A stretch of 38,329 bases of DNA from Akkermansia sp. (GCA_017517385.1 JAFWZG010000049.1:1-38329); one strand, 5' to 3'; counted from the first letter of the stretch, positions 9,440 through 17,596 are shown. Notes: a model not told the origin generated them from the letters alone. Program-made: numbers and translations.

Positions 9440-10639
9440 TCACAGCGGGAGATAACAGCCCCGCAGCTCTGCCAAGCGGCGGATAACCTGCTCTATGACA
9501 TTCGCCGGACAGGAAGCCCCGGCTGTGAGGCCGATGCGCCATGCGCGGTTCATATCAGCGGCTTCCGCGGGAAGGGCCTGCTCCACCTCAGACTTAGTCT
9601 TCAAGTCAAAAGAACGGATATTACGGAGACTGAGCAGACAATCTGCAGACTTCACGAAGAAAGTAGGCAGTTTACGAGCAGCGATATGCGCAAGGTGCGT
9701 AGTGTTGGAGCTATTGTAACCACCGATAATGAACATCGCGTCCAGCGGCTGTTCCAAAAGCTCGAAGAGCGCATTCTGACGGTCCTGAGTGGCCCCGCAG
9801 ATAGTATCATACGCGTGGAAACGAAGGTCATCGCCATCACGCTCCTTCACTGCGGCTCTCAGCAGGCTCTGGATCTGGGCGGTCTCGCTCTTAAGCATGG
9901 TCGTCTGGTTTGCCATACCAATCTCAGCGAGGTGGACATCAGGGTCAAACCCGGCAGAACAGGAGTTTCCGAAATGAGCCATGAACTCCTCACGATTACC
10001 ACGCCCCAGAATGTAATCAGCCAGCAGGCGGGCGTCCTCCTCATCAAAAATAATAAGGAATTGTCCCTTACCATCCTCGCCACATGACTGGGAGGCCGTA
10101 GCCTGGCTTTCCTCATGCCGGGCCTTACCGTGAATGATGCTGGTGATACCCATCTTTGCGTAATTACGCACGCGCTGCCACACGCGGATAACATTACCAC
10201 AGGTAGAATCTACCAGCTGTACGCCCTTCTCTTCCAATCGGCTACGCATAATGCGAGAAACACCGAAAGCGGGCATAATAACCACATCTTCCTCATTCAG
10301 GGAATCATAAAGAGGGTCATTCTGGTTCCACGGCAAGTGGCGAAGCCCCATGGAGTCCAAATCCGCATTCACAGCCGGATTATGGATAATCTCCCCAATA
10401 AGCCAGATGCGCTTACCAGCAAACATGGCGCAAGTGGCGTAAGCAATCTCAATGGCTCGCTTCACGCCATCACAAAAGCCGAAAGCCGAGGCCAGCCGCA
10501 CCTCCATTCCGGGCAGCTTCAGCTCATTTCCGTTCTCACGGATGCTGGTCACGAGTTCACTGTCGTACTGCTGCACCTTGTCGCGCACACGAGCCATCAC
10601 CTCCGGACGGCGCACATTGATGGGCTTTCTGGCTGTCAT
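9440..10639 (-). CDS. ispH: 4-hydroxy-3-methylbut-2-enyl diphosphate reductase (IspH), long form
   Basis: 399 aa. Last step of the MEP pathway: reduction of HMBPP to isopentenyl and dimethylallyl diphosphate by a cytoplasmic iron-sulfur enzyme. The three cluster cysteines are recognisable: Cys56 in FGFCDGVKRA, Cys147 in DSTCGNV and Cys281 in DTICGATQDRQ. IIHNPAVN carries the first substrate His (86), and HGKARHEES carries the His/Glu pair. The length and N-terminal extension match the roughly 400-aa cyanobacterial/plant-like form rather than the 316-aa E. coli form. The ATG at 10639 is chosen because the -10 hexamer ends six bases before it and the extension is typical of this form. Met15 is an alternative start. 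First gene of an ispH-eamA unit, divergent from the gene at 10741. Confidence 0.95.
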   Translation of the reverse strand: MTARKPINVRRPEVMARVRDKVQQYDSELVTSIRENGNELKLPGMEVRLASAFGFCDGVKRAIEIAYATCAMFAGKRIWLIGEIIHNPAVNADLDSMGLRHLPWNQNDPLYDSLNEEDVVIMPAFGVSRIMRSRLEEKGVQLVDSTCGNVIRVWQRVRNYAKMGITSIIHGKARHEESQATASQSCGEDGKGQFLIIFDEEDARLLADYILGRGNREEFMAHFGNSCSAGFDPDVHLAEIGMANQTTMLKSETAQIQSLLRAAVKERDGDDLRFHAYDTICGATQDRQNALFELLEQPLDAMFIIGGYNSSNTTHLAHIAARKLPTFFVKSADCLLSLRNIRSFDLKTKSEVEQALPAEAADMNRAWRIGLTAGASCPANVIEQVIRRLAELRGCYLPL

Positions 10640-10645
10640 ACCCCC

Positions 10646-10674
10646 ATTGTGCCTGTGCGATGTGAAGCTGTCAA
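10646..10674 (-). promoter_or_regulatory. ispH promoter, predicted leaderless
   Basis: Minus-strand TTGACA (10669-10674), a 17-base spacer, and CACAAT (10646-10651, 4/6). Only six bases (10640-10645) separate the -10 hexamer from the ispH ATG. A normal start seven bases after the -10 would therefore fall on the A of the ATG. It is back-to-back with the promoter at 10706-10734. Confidence 0.65.
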
Positions 10675-10705
10675 GAAAAATGGCACGTTACGCCATACTT
10701 CGCAC

Positions 10706-10734
10706 TTGCAATCACTGCGGCATGATAGTAGAAT
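10706..10734 (+). promoter_or_regulatory. Promoter of the 10741 gene cluster, predicted leaderless
   Basis: TTGCAA (10706-10711, 4/6), a 17-base spacer, and TAGAAT (10729-10734, 5/6). Six bases then lead to the ATG at 10741, the same geometry as the divergent ispH promoter. Confidence 0.55.
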
Positions 10735-10740
10735 GAAGGC

Positions 10741-11262
10741 ATGAACACACTCCCTTTCCGGTTGTTGGTAGTACTAGCGTGCCTGCTGCTGACACCCATC
10801 AGCATGGCCCAAAGCCCGGATTTAGTAAATGAGGACCGCGACATGGTGCGCGTGATGCGTCACCCGGACGGCTCACGCTCCGTGTACAAACGCCAGACCG
10901 GCTGGCGCGGCATGCGTTGTGCCACATACACCGCCAGCGGCAGACTGGCAGCCATTAACGATTACACAGAGGGCCGCTACGGCCAGCTAGTAGCCTGCGT
11001 GATTTACGACAGCAATCGCCAGCCCATCTACAAAGTTTCGTACGGGTATGACTCTCAGGCCCGCCTCATTGAGGAGCGCATGTTCGCGCATCCATCCAAC
11101 AGGTTGGTGCAGCGCGTCATTTACCGCTATGATGCTAACGGCAACCGCGCCAAGCCCCTCATCATCTCCCTGAATAACACCGGTGCGAACATCGCCCCCA
11201 CCATGACAGATGATGTCACGCAAGCTCACCGCCAGTTGAGAGGACGCCGCAACCGCCGATAA
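10741..11262 (+). CDS. Secreted protein with YD-like repeat motifs, unknown function
   Basis: 173 aa. Residues 1-23 are a signal peptide (LLVVLACLLLTPISMAQ). The mature part includes YGYDSQARLIEERMF and YRYDANGNR, which look like two degenerate YD (RHS-type) beta units, followed by a basic tail ending RGRRNRR. It is much too short to be an RHS/YD toxin shell, so the resemblance may reflect only a shared beta-hairpin motif. First gene of a plus-strand run, 27 bases before the next gene. I recognise no named family; function unknown. Confidence 0.75.
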   Translation: MNTLPFRLLVVLACLLLTPISMAQSPDLVNEDRDMVRVMRHPDGSRSVYKRQTGWRGMRCATYTASGRLAAINDYTEGRYGQLVACVIYDSNRQPIYKVSYGYDSQARLIEERMFAHPSNRLVQRVIYRYDANGNRAKPLIISLNNTGANIAPTMTDDVTQAHRQLRGRRNRR

Positions 11263-11289
11263 TTTATATATCCCTAACCACCGAGTTAT

Positions 11290-11583
11290 ATGGAAACATT
11301 CTCATGGAAATACCGTGATGCTGACGGCAATAAAGTAGTCTACGAGGCCAGCCACTTCGGCGGCTGGTGGCAGCTCACCTGCACCCCGAAAGTAGGCCGA
11401 GCCATGAAGGACGAAGTGGAGCCTGAGCCCGCTGAGTTCACCCCTGAGCTGTGGCAGACACTGCGTGACCTGCTCTGGCGCAAGTACCAGCGCCGCCGTG
11501 TCTCTTGGGCCCTCATCGAACACATAGATGACATTCTGGCCGGCAAGGCCACTAATGAACGCCGAGACCAGCGCAAGAAATGA
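11290..11583 (+). CDS. Small conserved-looking protein of unknown function
   Basis: 97 aa with no signal peptide or membrane segment. The N-terminal half has aromatic strand-like segments (KYRDADGNKVVYEASHFGGW). The C-terminal half is a charged helix (ELWQTLRDLLWRKYQRRRVSW). Its TGA overlaps the mazG ATG by four bases (ATGA at 11580), implying translational coupling with mazG. Coding status rests on this overlap, the tight spacing and GC-rich codon use. No family recognised. Confidence 0.7.
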   Translation: METFSWKYRDADGNKVVYEASHFGGWWQLTCTPKVGRAMKDEVEPEPAEFTPELWQTLRDLLWRKYQRRRVSWALIEHIDDILAGKATNERRDQRKK

Positions 11584-12398
11584 CAGACGATGAAATGATG
11601 AACTGCCGCGAGTCCGGCAGACAGCTGGAGCGCGCCATCGCCGTCATGCACCGCCTCAGGGCTCCCGGAGGCTGCCCATGGGATGCCGAACAGACTCACG
11701 AAAGCCTGATACCCAATCTCATTGAGGAAGCATACGAATGCATCGATGCTATTCGAGCTAACGACTGGCCTCACCTGCGCGAAGAGCTTGGTGACGTGCT
11801 GCTTCAGGTGCTCTTCCATGCTGAGCTGGCTGCGGAAAACCCGGAAGCCGGATTTACACTGGCAGATGTAGCCTGTGATTTAAGCGACAAGATGGTACGC
11901 CGCCATCCTCATGTATTCGGCTCCGCCAATGTGACGGACAGTGACGGCGTGCTCACTCAGTGGGATGCCATCAAACGCAAGGAGCAATCCATCGAAGATA
12001 AGCCCTACCTGAAGAACTGCGGCAAGGGGCTACCCTCCCTGCTGCGAGCCTACAAGCTCACGAAGAAAGTGGCAAAAGTGGGTTTTGACTGGCCGGATCA
12101 CGCAGGCGTGGTGGAAAAGATTCGCGAGGAAACGGCTGAGGTGGAAGAAACGCTGAACCTGCCGGATTCTGACCCACACGTAGAAGAAGAGCTGGGAGAT
12201 TTGCTCTTCACCACAGTGAACCTCTGCCGCCGCCGCAAGATAGACCCGGAGGTGGCTCTGGACGCCGCAAACCGCAAATTTGAGCGCCGCTTCAATGCTC
12301 TCGAGAAGATTCTGAAGGCACAGGGCATCAGCCTTGAAGATGCCTCTGCGGAGCAAATGGAAGAAGCCTGGCAACAGGCTAAAGTGACCCATAACTAA
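11580..12398 (+). CDS. mazG: Nucleoside triphosphate pyrophosphohydrolase MazG
   Basis: 272 aa, the usual length of full two-domain MazG, which hydrolyses (d)NTPs to NMPs and pyrophosphate in house-cleaning. The first domain has the GGCPWDAEQTHESL entry motif, then EEAYECIDAI and EELGDVLLQVLFH with the metal-binding Glu/Asp residues. The second, catalytic domain has EETAEVEETL and EEELGDLLFTTVNLCRR. RRHPHVFG and WDAIKRKEQ are also typical of the family. Translation is probably coupled to the upstream gene through the ATGA overlap. Confidence 0.95.
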   Translation: MTDDEMMNCRESGRQLERAIAVMHRLRAPGGCPWDAEQTHESLIPNLIEEAYECIDAIRANDWPHLREELGDVLLQVLFHAELAAENPEAGFTLADVACDLSDKMVRRHPHVFGSANVTDSDGVLTQWDAIKRKEQSIEDKPYLKNCGKGLPSLLRAYKLTKKVAKVGFDWPDHAGVVEKIREETAEVEETLNLPDSDPHVEEELGDLLFTTVNLCRRRKIDPEVALDAANRKFERRFNALEKILKAQGISLEDASAEQMEEAWQQAKVTHN

Positions 12399-12415
12399 TC
12401 AAAACTTTTTCCTCA

Positions 12416-13363
12416 ATGGTACCCCGGAGAAAACAGCTTTGCGCCCTGCTCTGCAGCCTCACACTGGCAGCCTGCACCACCACGACCGAGCTGGAGGAAC
12501 GCCCAGAAAATCCGCTCGCCCCGCAGGACGCGAACCAGCCCTTAGCTGGCTTCTCTGCTAATCCCCTGCTGCCCGGTGGCGGTGGACTGGGAGCCCAGAC
12601 CATGAGGGTAACCTCAGAAGAAGAGCTAAGAAAGGTGGATAACGGCAGTGATGAAGAGCTCATCTGGACCGACCCGGACAACCCGGATGCCGAAATCCCC
12701 GGACTGACTGCCGCCTTTGAAAGTCGGCGGCAAGGCAATGGCTGGCTGGGCAATCTGGGCCGCGGCATCAGCCTCGCACGCCGCGAAGGCCGCCCGCTTA
12801 TCATTTGGTTTCACAATTCCGTCACCAGCCCCAGAAGTAACAGGCTCGGCACTCACCTGCTGGATACCCCCAAGTTCAACGTGTGGTGTCAGGACCGCAT
12901 CATCCGCGTGAAGCTGGACGCCGGAGCCTCCATGGATGAAGCCACCGGTAACAGTGCCCGCTACAGCATGCGCTCCATTAATGCCCTGGCCCGCCGCTAC
13001 GGGCTCTCCCACTTCCCGGGTATCGTCGTGGTAGACCCAAGAGGCAAAATAACCGCCCGCATAGATGGTTATGACGGTTTCGTGGGCGAAGTGGAAGGCG
13101 AATTGAAACTCGGAGTGGAGCAAGCCGAGCAAAACTATACAAACTACAGAAATGAGCTTACACAGCGAGGCTACCGCGAATGGCGTTCCCGCCGGGGCGA
13201 CCGCCTCTTTGCCAAACTTCAGCGCTATGATGAGGAGAATCAGGTTGTCTACCTGAGGGATCCCGGCGGCAAGGTCAGCCGCACACGCCTGGACCGCTTC
13301 TGCCGGGAAGATGTCGCGTATCTGGACGAACAGGCACGCAATAAAAGTAACACCCGCAACTGA
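12416..13363 (+). CDS. Lipoprotein with CxxC-less thioredoxin fold and SHD1-like C-terminal domain
   Basis: 315 aa. The N-terminus is a lipoprotein signal with lipobox LAAC (Cys20). A Gly/Pro/Asn-rich linker follows (about 30-105). Residues about 115-235 read as a thioredoxin-like domain: RPLIIWFHNSV, then SPRS (138-141) at the redox-motif position, LLDTPKF, and a SHFPGIVVVDPRGK cis-Pro region. Both active-site cysteines are replaced by serine, so classical disulfide chemistry is unlikely. Residues about 254-308 (REWRSRRGDRLFAKLQRY to CREDVAYLDEQ) resemble the SLA1-homology-1 (SHD1) module common in Planctomycetes/Verrucomicrobia secreted proteins. The domain calls come from reading motifs, not from a profile search. 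It lies 17 bases after mazG. Confidence 0.8.
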   Translation: MVPRRKQLCALLCSLTLAACTTTTELEERPENPLAPQDANQPLAGFSANPLLPGGGGLGAQTMRVTSEEELRKVDNGSDEELIWTDPDNPDAEIPGLTAAFESRRQGNGWLGNLGRGISLARREGRPLIIWFHNSVTSPRSNRLGTHLLDTPKFNVWCQDRIIRVKLDAGASMDEATGNSARYSMRSINALARRYGLSHFPGIVVVDPRGKITARIDGYDGFVGEVEGELKLGVEQAEQNYTNYRNELTQRGYREWRSRRGDRLFAKLQRYDEENQVVYLRDPGGKVSRTRLDRFCREDVAYLDEQARNKSNTRN

Positions 13364-13389
13364 TAACAAGAAGCACCTCACCTCCGCTC

Positions 13390-14016
13390 ATGAATAAATC
13401 CGAGGCCACGAAAGCGCATATCATGCGCGCCGCTATCACCCAGTTCACTCGGCTTGGGTATGAGGGGGCGTCCATGCGGGAAATAGCCAACGCCGCGGAT
13501 GTGAACATCGGCCTCATTCGTTACCACTTCGGTAATAAAGCGGATTTATACCGAGACACCCTCGCCTACGTTTCCGAACAATATAACAGCGTATGCCTCA
13601 AGGCTCTGGAGGAAGCAAAATCCTGCGGCGATGTGGAAGAGCTGATATATTCTTGGCTAGCGGCCCCCATCACCCGTTGGGAGGATTCCACTGTAGCCGG
13701 CGGCGAAGAAGTGCTCTGCTTCCTCAATAAAATGGGTTATGAAGCCCCGGAGCTCACCCGCGAGGTGTACGAATCCCATTATTCCTACGCACTGCAGGAA
13801 TGGCAGGAAACCGTGCAAGCCCACTTCCCGGGTATGGAGCGGGCTGACTGGCTCTGGTGCCTCACATGCCTGCGCGGTATGTACTTTAACATCGTCGCGC
13901 ATAATGACTTCACTCTCTGGGGACTGCCAGCCATACACGGCAAGGAGCCGGCCATTCGGCGCCTCGCAGTGGATGCCGTCTCCCTCCTTCGCACATACAC
14001 GCAGGGCCGCGCGTGA
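13390..14016 (+). CDS. TetR/AcrR-family transcriptional regulator
   Basis: 208 aa. The N-terminal TetR DNA-binding domain is clear: ATKAHIMRAAITQFTRLGYEG, then the helix-turn-helix MREIANAADVNIGLIRYHFG (about 28-47) and NKADLYRDTL. The ligand-binding C-terminal part (GMERADWLWCLTCLRGMYFNI) is typical of the family but does not identify an effector. It sits 26 bases after the lipoprotein gene and 77 bases before the mutarotase gene, which seems to have its own promoter. It may regulate this cluster, but no operator palindrome is obvious. Confidence 0.9.
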   Translation: MNKSEATKAHIMRAAITQFTRLGYEGASMREIANAADVNIGLIRYHFGNKADLYRDTLAYVSEQYNSVCLKALEEAKSCGDVEELIYSWLAAPITRWEDSTVAGGEEVLCFLNKMGYEAPELTREVYESHYSYALQEWQETVQAHFPGMERADWLWCLTCLRGMYFNIVAHNDFTLWGLPAIHGKEPAIRRLAVDAVSLLRTYTQGRA

Positions 14017-14034
14017 CATGAGAACAATGTTTGC

Positions 14035-14063
14035 TGGACAGAGAGTGCAGAATCTGCTAGGAT
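14035..14063 (+). promoter_or_regulatory. Candidate promoter of the mutarotase-sanA-menD segment
   Basis: TGGACA (14035-14040, 5/6), a 17-base spacer, and TAGGAT (14058-14063, 4/6), located in the 77-base gap after the TetR gene. The predicted start near 14070 leaves a leader of about 24 bases. Confidence 0.45.
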
Positions 14064-14093
14064 AGCCACGCCTCACATATCAAGATTTCTCAT

Positions 14094-14942
14094 ATGGTTA
14101 CCACGGAATATCCTTACGGTCTCGACTTCCCCATCCTGCGCATCTCCACAGAGCTCTGCCAGACAGAAATATCCCTATACGGCGCTCAGGTGCTGCAATG
14201 GACCCCGACGGGGCAGTTACCGGTCATCTTTATGAGCCCGAAGGCAGTATACGCCAAAGGAAAAGCGCTGCGCGGCGGCATTCCGCTGTGCTGGCCGTGG
14301 TTCGGCAAGAATACGGAAGATTCCACCCAGCCCTCTCACGGTGTGGCACGTATTTCCACATGGCAGCACGCCTCCACGGAGGAGTTGGAAGACGGCACCG
14401 TGAAAATTGTTCTGGCTCTGCCCCCGGAGCAAGAGCTGATGCCCAGTGGCGCCGTCATCATTGAAGCCGGCAAAGAGCTCATGATTACCCTTCTCACCAT
14501 GGACGTGAAGCAAGCCATGCCTTTCTCAGCCGCCATGCACACCTACTTTGCCGTAAGCGATTACGAACAGGTAGCCATCACCGGGCTGGAGGAGTGCGCC
14601 TTCACGGAATATGCAGATGATGCCATTGAGCATTGCGAGGATCCGCTTATTCCCGCCGGTCACATAGACCGCATTTACCACCCCGTACCTGAACAGCAGG
14701 AAATCACCATCCATGACCCCGCATGGGAGCGCAGTATCCGCATTTGCCGCGCTGGTTCAGCCTCCGCTGTGGTATGGAATCCCGGTCAGGAACTAGCTGC
14801 CGGCATGGGTGATTTGGGCGCTGAGGCCTCTCGAGGCTTCATCGCAGTGGAAACGGCCGCCGTACCTGCAGAAAATCTGGCACTCCGCTGTGGAGAAACG
14901 CATCAGCTGACCACACGCATTCAGGTAATCTCCATAAATTGA
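14094..14942 (+). CDS. D-hexose-6-phosphate mutarotase-like protein (YeaD/aldose 1-epimerase family)
   Basis: 282 aa, the usual size of the YeaD group. Expected to interconvert alpha and beta anomers of a hexose 6-phosphate in the cytoplasm. It has the family layout: LYGAQVLQWTP, RGGIPLCWPWFG, PSHGVARISTW (first active-site His), MHTYFAVSDY (second His), VVWNPG and FIAVETAAV (catalytic Glu region). No signal peptide. It is followed after 19 bases by the SanA-like gene. The exact sugar specificity is not readable. Confidence 0.88.
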   Translation: MVTTEYPYGLDFPILRISTELCQTEISLYGAQVLQWTPTGQLPVIFMSPKAVYAKGKALRGGIPLCWPWFGKNTEDSTQPSHGVARISTWQHASTEELEDGTVKIVLALPPEQELMPSGAVIIEAGKELMITLLTMDVKQAMPFSAAMHTYFAVSDYEQVAITGLEECAFTEYADDAIEHCEDPLIPAGHIDRIYHPVPEQQEITIHDPAWERSIRICRAGSASAVVWNPGQELAAGMGDLGAEASRGFIAVETAAVPAENLALRCGETHQLTTRIQVISIN

Positions 14943-14961
14943 TTTTCGCCCGATACGCACC

Positions 14962-15636
14962 ATGAGTGACGCCCCATCGCGCCGACCCCGCTGGCTTCGC
15001 ACGGCCTTCGTACTGGTATCAGTTCCGCTTGTGCTAATTCTGCTCTGCGTAGGCATGGCAGAAAGCTGGACCGCCATTCTTTCTCACGGGCGCTGCCATG
15101 ATGAGCCATCTGCCTGCCGGAGCAATGCCGTAGGCTTGGTGCTGGGCTGCTCCAAATATGTGAGCCGCGGGCGCAGCAACTACTTCTACGCCACGCGCAT
15201 GCAAGCAGCTGCGAACCTGTGGCATAGTGGCAAGGTGCGTGGCATCATCGTCTCCGGTGATAACCGGGCCATGAATTACAATGAGCCGAGAGACATGAAG
15301 AACTCACTCATCCAGCTCGGAGTTCCGGCAGATAAAATCGCGTGTGACTTTGCAGGCATCTGCACCTATGATTCCGTAGCACGCGCCAATCAAATCTTCG
15401 GCGCGAAGCAACTCATCATCGTGAGTCAGGAGGGCCACGCAGAACGCGCCGTGGCCATTGCTCGCCATCTGAATATCGAGGCTGAAGGCCTGAATGCCGA
15501 GGATACAGCGCTGAACCGCCGGGCCAAACTGCGTGCTTGGCTGCGCGAGCGCGGTGCCAGAGTCTCCATGCTGTACGATTTCATTACAGACCGCACCCCC
15601 CATCATCTGGGCAATCCAGAACAGCTTCCATTCTGA
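14962..15636 (+). CDS. SanA/YdcF-type DUF218 envelope protein
   Basis: 224 aa. One N-terminal membrane helix (about 12-33). The DUF218 fold follows: AVGLVLGCSKYV, YFYATRMQAAANLWHSGKV, IIVSGDN, YNEPRDMKNSLIQLGVPADKI, YDSVARANQIFG and QLIIVSQEGHAERAVAIARH. The layout matches SanA, the E. coli envelope-permeability protein linked to vancomycin sensitivity at high temperature; its molecular activity is not established. Between the mutarotase gene (19 bases) and the MenD-like gene (22 bases). Confidence 0.88.
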   Translation: MSDAPSRRPRWLRTAFVLVSVPLVLILLCVGMAESWTAILSHGRCHDEPSACRSNAVGLVLGCSKYVSRGRSNYFYATRMQAAANLWHSGKVRGIIVSGDNRAMNYNEPRDMKNSLIQLGVPADKIACDFAGICTYDSVARANQIFGAKQLIIVSQEGHAERAVAIARHLNIEAEGLNAEDTALNRRAKLRAWLRERGARVSMLYDFITDRTPHHLGNPEQLPF

Positions 15637-15658
15637 TTATCATCCCACATCACTTTAC

Positions 15659-17227
15659 ATGAAAAGCCTCATCTCATGCTGTGCAACAGCCGGCGTCGCA
15701 GAGTGGGTCTGCTGCCCCGGCGAGCTAAATACACCCCTTCTCACCGCCCTTGCTCAGTGCCCGGTTGTGCACCGCTGGACTCAGCCGGATGAACGCACCG
15801 CCGCCTATTTTGCGCTGGGCCGCATTCAGGCCACGGCACGCCCCGTAGTGGTGGTGGCTGGGAATGGCTCCTGTGCCGCAGCTCTTGCACCTGCTGTGGT
15901 AGAGGCCTACTATCAGCGCCGCCCGCTTATCGTCATCACAGTGGAGGACCAAGAAAATGCCGGAGGTTCCGGAGCTCCCGGTCACATTGAAAATGAAGGG
16001 CTTTTCGGCATTTACGCACCCACGATGGAGATTCCGCTGCCCTGTAGCGTGTCAGACCTACCGGATTTAGCATCCGCGTGCTCGGAAGGCTTCCCCATGC
16101 ACCTGAGCCTGCGCCTCACCGAAGAATGCCGAACACGCTGTGACTTCACCGGGTTGGAAGTAGCAGATGCACCGGCAGCCCCGCGTTTTCGCTCCTCACT
16201 TGTTGCTCTTTCGCAAATGCTGCGCTTCCGGGCAATAGAAGGGCTGGTACTTATCATCGGCGGGTTGGATCCCTCCGAGCAAGAGCCAGCCATCTGGCTG
16301 GCCCGCACCCTTCGCGTGCCAGTGGTGGCAGAAGCCGCCAGCGGCCTGCGCGAAGAACTCTCAGCATACCTTCTGCATGGTGCGGATCAACTCCTGCTCC
16401 GCTATCCGCCGCGCTATGTGCTGCGAATCGGAGATGTGCCCACCGGTGCCTTCTGGCGAGGGCTAGAAAATCTGACGGGCACAGAGGTATTCTCCATCAC
16501 CCGCACCGGCTTCTCCGGGCTTTGCCGCAAGAGCACCGTCATCGAAGGTGAGCTGGAGCAGATTATGAAAGCTCTGGGAGATGTGCCCCACATCGGTGAT
16601 ACGGAGGGGTGGATGCAGCGCAGCCGCCGCATGGCAGGCCGCATTGAAGAACTTCTACTGGCGTACCCCGAGAGTGAGGCCGCCATGGTGCGTTATTTCT
16701 CAAATCAGGCCGGTATAGCGGATGTGCTCTGCCTCGGCTCGTCCACCACTCTGCGCCTCTGGAACAACTATGCTCAGACCCACGTGCCCACTCATTATGT
16801 GCGCGCCAACAGCGCAGCAGGCGGAGCGGACGGCACCGTATCAGCCTTCTTGGCAAACAGCGCGGACTCCGAGTACGCATGCTGCCTGACCGGTGATATC
16901 GCCCTGCTCCGGGACTGTGCCGCCGCTACCATGATGCCGCAGCTGCCACCCTCCCGCCGCGTGGTTGCCGTGCTGAATAACGAGGGCGCCGGCTGCGCCT
17001 ACACGCCGGGCATGGATGATGAGCTTCACCGCCTCATGGTACAGCCGCCCGCCTATAATCTACAGGAAATTGCACACCTCTGGGGTGCTGAATATTACGC
17101 CATACACTGCGAGGCGGATTTCGAGATACTGGACACGCTGGACGCCTCCGCCTTTGCCCTGCTGGACATCATGCCTGATGCTGACCAGACCGCAGCATTC
17201 AACCAAGCCCTAGCTAGAATCAGTTAA
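15659..17227 (+). CDS. menD: MenD-like ThDP-dependent enzyme (SEPHCHC synthase family), divergent substrate site
   Basis: 522 aa from the ATG at 15659. Upstream in-frame ATGs overlap the previous gene and lack similarity. The order of MenD domains is present: PDERTAAYFALGR with catalytic Glu45, a middle Rossmann-like domain (GLVLIIGGLDPSEQEP), and a C-terminal ThDP domain with GD (412-413) to NN (440-441) spacing in GDIALLRD to AVLNNEG. The RANSAAGGADGTVSAF stretch matches the MenD NRGxxGIDG region only loosely. The N-terminal PGSRST motif of MenD reads PGELNT here, and the ADRP motif reads VEDQ, so substrate-contacting arginines known from E. coli MenD are missing. It may be a divergent menaquinone enzyme or a ThDP enzyme with another substrate. 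Confidence 0.65.
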   Translation: MKSLISCCATAGVAEWVCCPGELNTPLLTALAQCPVVHRWTQPDERTAAYFALGRIQATARPVVVVAGNGSCAAALAPAVVEAYYQRRPLIVITVEDQENAGGSGAPGHIENEGLFGIYAPTMEIPLPCSVSDLPDLASACSEGFPMHLSLRLTEECRTRCDFTGLEVADAPAAPRFRSSLVALSQMLRFRAIEGLVLIIGGLDPSEQEPAIWLARTLRVPVVAEAASGLREELSAYLLHGADQLLLRYPPRYVLRIGDVPTGAFWRGLENLTGTEVFSITRTGFSGLCRKSTVIEGELEQIMKALGDVPHIGDTEGWMQRSRRMAGRIEELLLAYPESEAAMVRYFSNQAGIADVLCLGSSTTLRLWNNYAQTHVPTHYVRANSAAGGADGTVSAFLANSADSEYACCLTGDIALLRDCAAATMMPQLPPSRRVVAVLNNEGAGCAYTPGMDDELHRLMVQPPAYNLQEIAHLWGAEYYAIHCEADFEILDTLDASAFALLDIMPDADQTAAFNQALARIS

Positions 17228-17244
17228 ACAGGCCAAAAGTCACT

Positions 17245-17277
17245 AAAAAAACCGCACGGATTACCATCCGGTGCGGG
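17245..17277 (-). terminator. Intrinsic terminator of the zinc-ribbon gene
   Basis: Stem CCGCAC.GGAT / ATCCGGTGCGG (17252-17276, one bulge, TACC loop), followed on the minus strand by a run of seven T. On the plus strand the hairpin has no U-run, so it serves the minus-strand gene at 17302 and only doubtfully the MenD-like gene. Confidence 0.75.
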
Positions 17278-17301
17278 CTAAAAATTATTCGGGCGCTGGC
17301 C

Positions 17302-17559
17302 TCAACTTTCATCGTCGGCATCCACCTCATCAGCACTATCGGGCATGAGGTCAAAGTGGCTGACAGCCATTCGCGGCATCACAGCCAAATCCAGCGCAGC
17401 ATCAGCCACATGTGACACGTCCATGTCAAACCGGTACGCGTAACAATCCGGGCAGCTTCCCACCTCTCGGTCCACAATGGCGCCACACACCGCACAGAGT
17501 TTGTAACTGGCAGGGTCATTCGCTACGGTCGTGGCAATCTCTCGGAGATCCGGTTTCAT
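17302..17559 (-). CDS. Small zinc-ribbon protein of unknown function
   Basis: 85 aa. Two CxxC pairs, CAVC and CPDC, 13 residues apart (residues about 22-40), form a likely zinc ribbon. The remainder is acidic, ending DSADEVDADDES. No signal peptide. Supported as a gene by its own promoter-like sequence and a downstream terminator. A nucleic-acid or protein-binding role is only a guess from the fold. Confidence 0.75.
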   Translation of the reverse strand: MKPDLREIATTVANDPASYKLCAVCGAIVDREVGSCPDCYAYRFDMDVSHVADAALDLAVMPRMAVSHFDLMPDSADEVDADDES

Positions 17560-17566
17560 GGCAAAC

Positions 17567-17596
17567 AGTATACTCTTATTGGCTAAAGAGGTGCAA
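17567..17596 (-). promoter_or_regulatory. Candidate promoter of the zinc-ribbon gene
   Basis: Minus-strand TTGCAC (17591-17596, 3/6), an 18-base spacer, and TATACT (17567-17572, 5/6). Seven bases separate the -10 from the ATG at 17559, so the mRNA would be leaderless or nearly so. Confidence 0.45.

Noticed and set aside
15533..15658. Upstream start for the MenD-like gene at 15533
   Set aside because: It overlaps the SanA-like coding sequence by about 100 bases and adds residues without family similarity. The ATG at 15659 gives the normal length.
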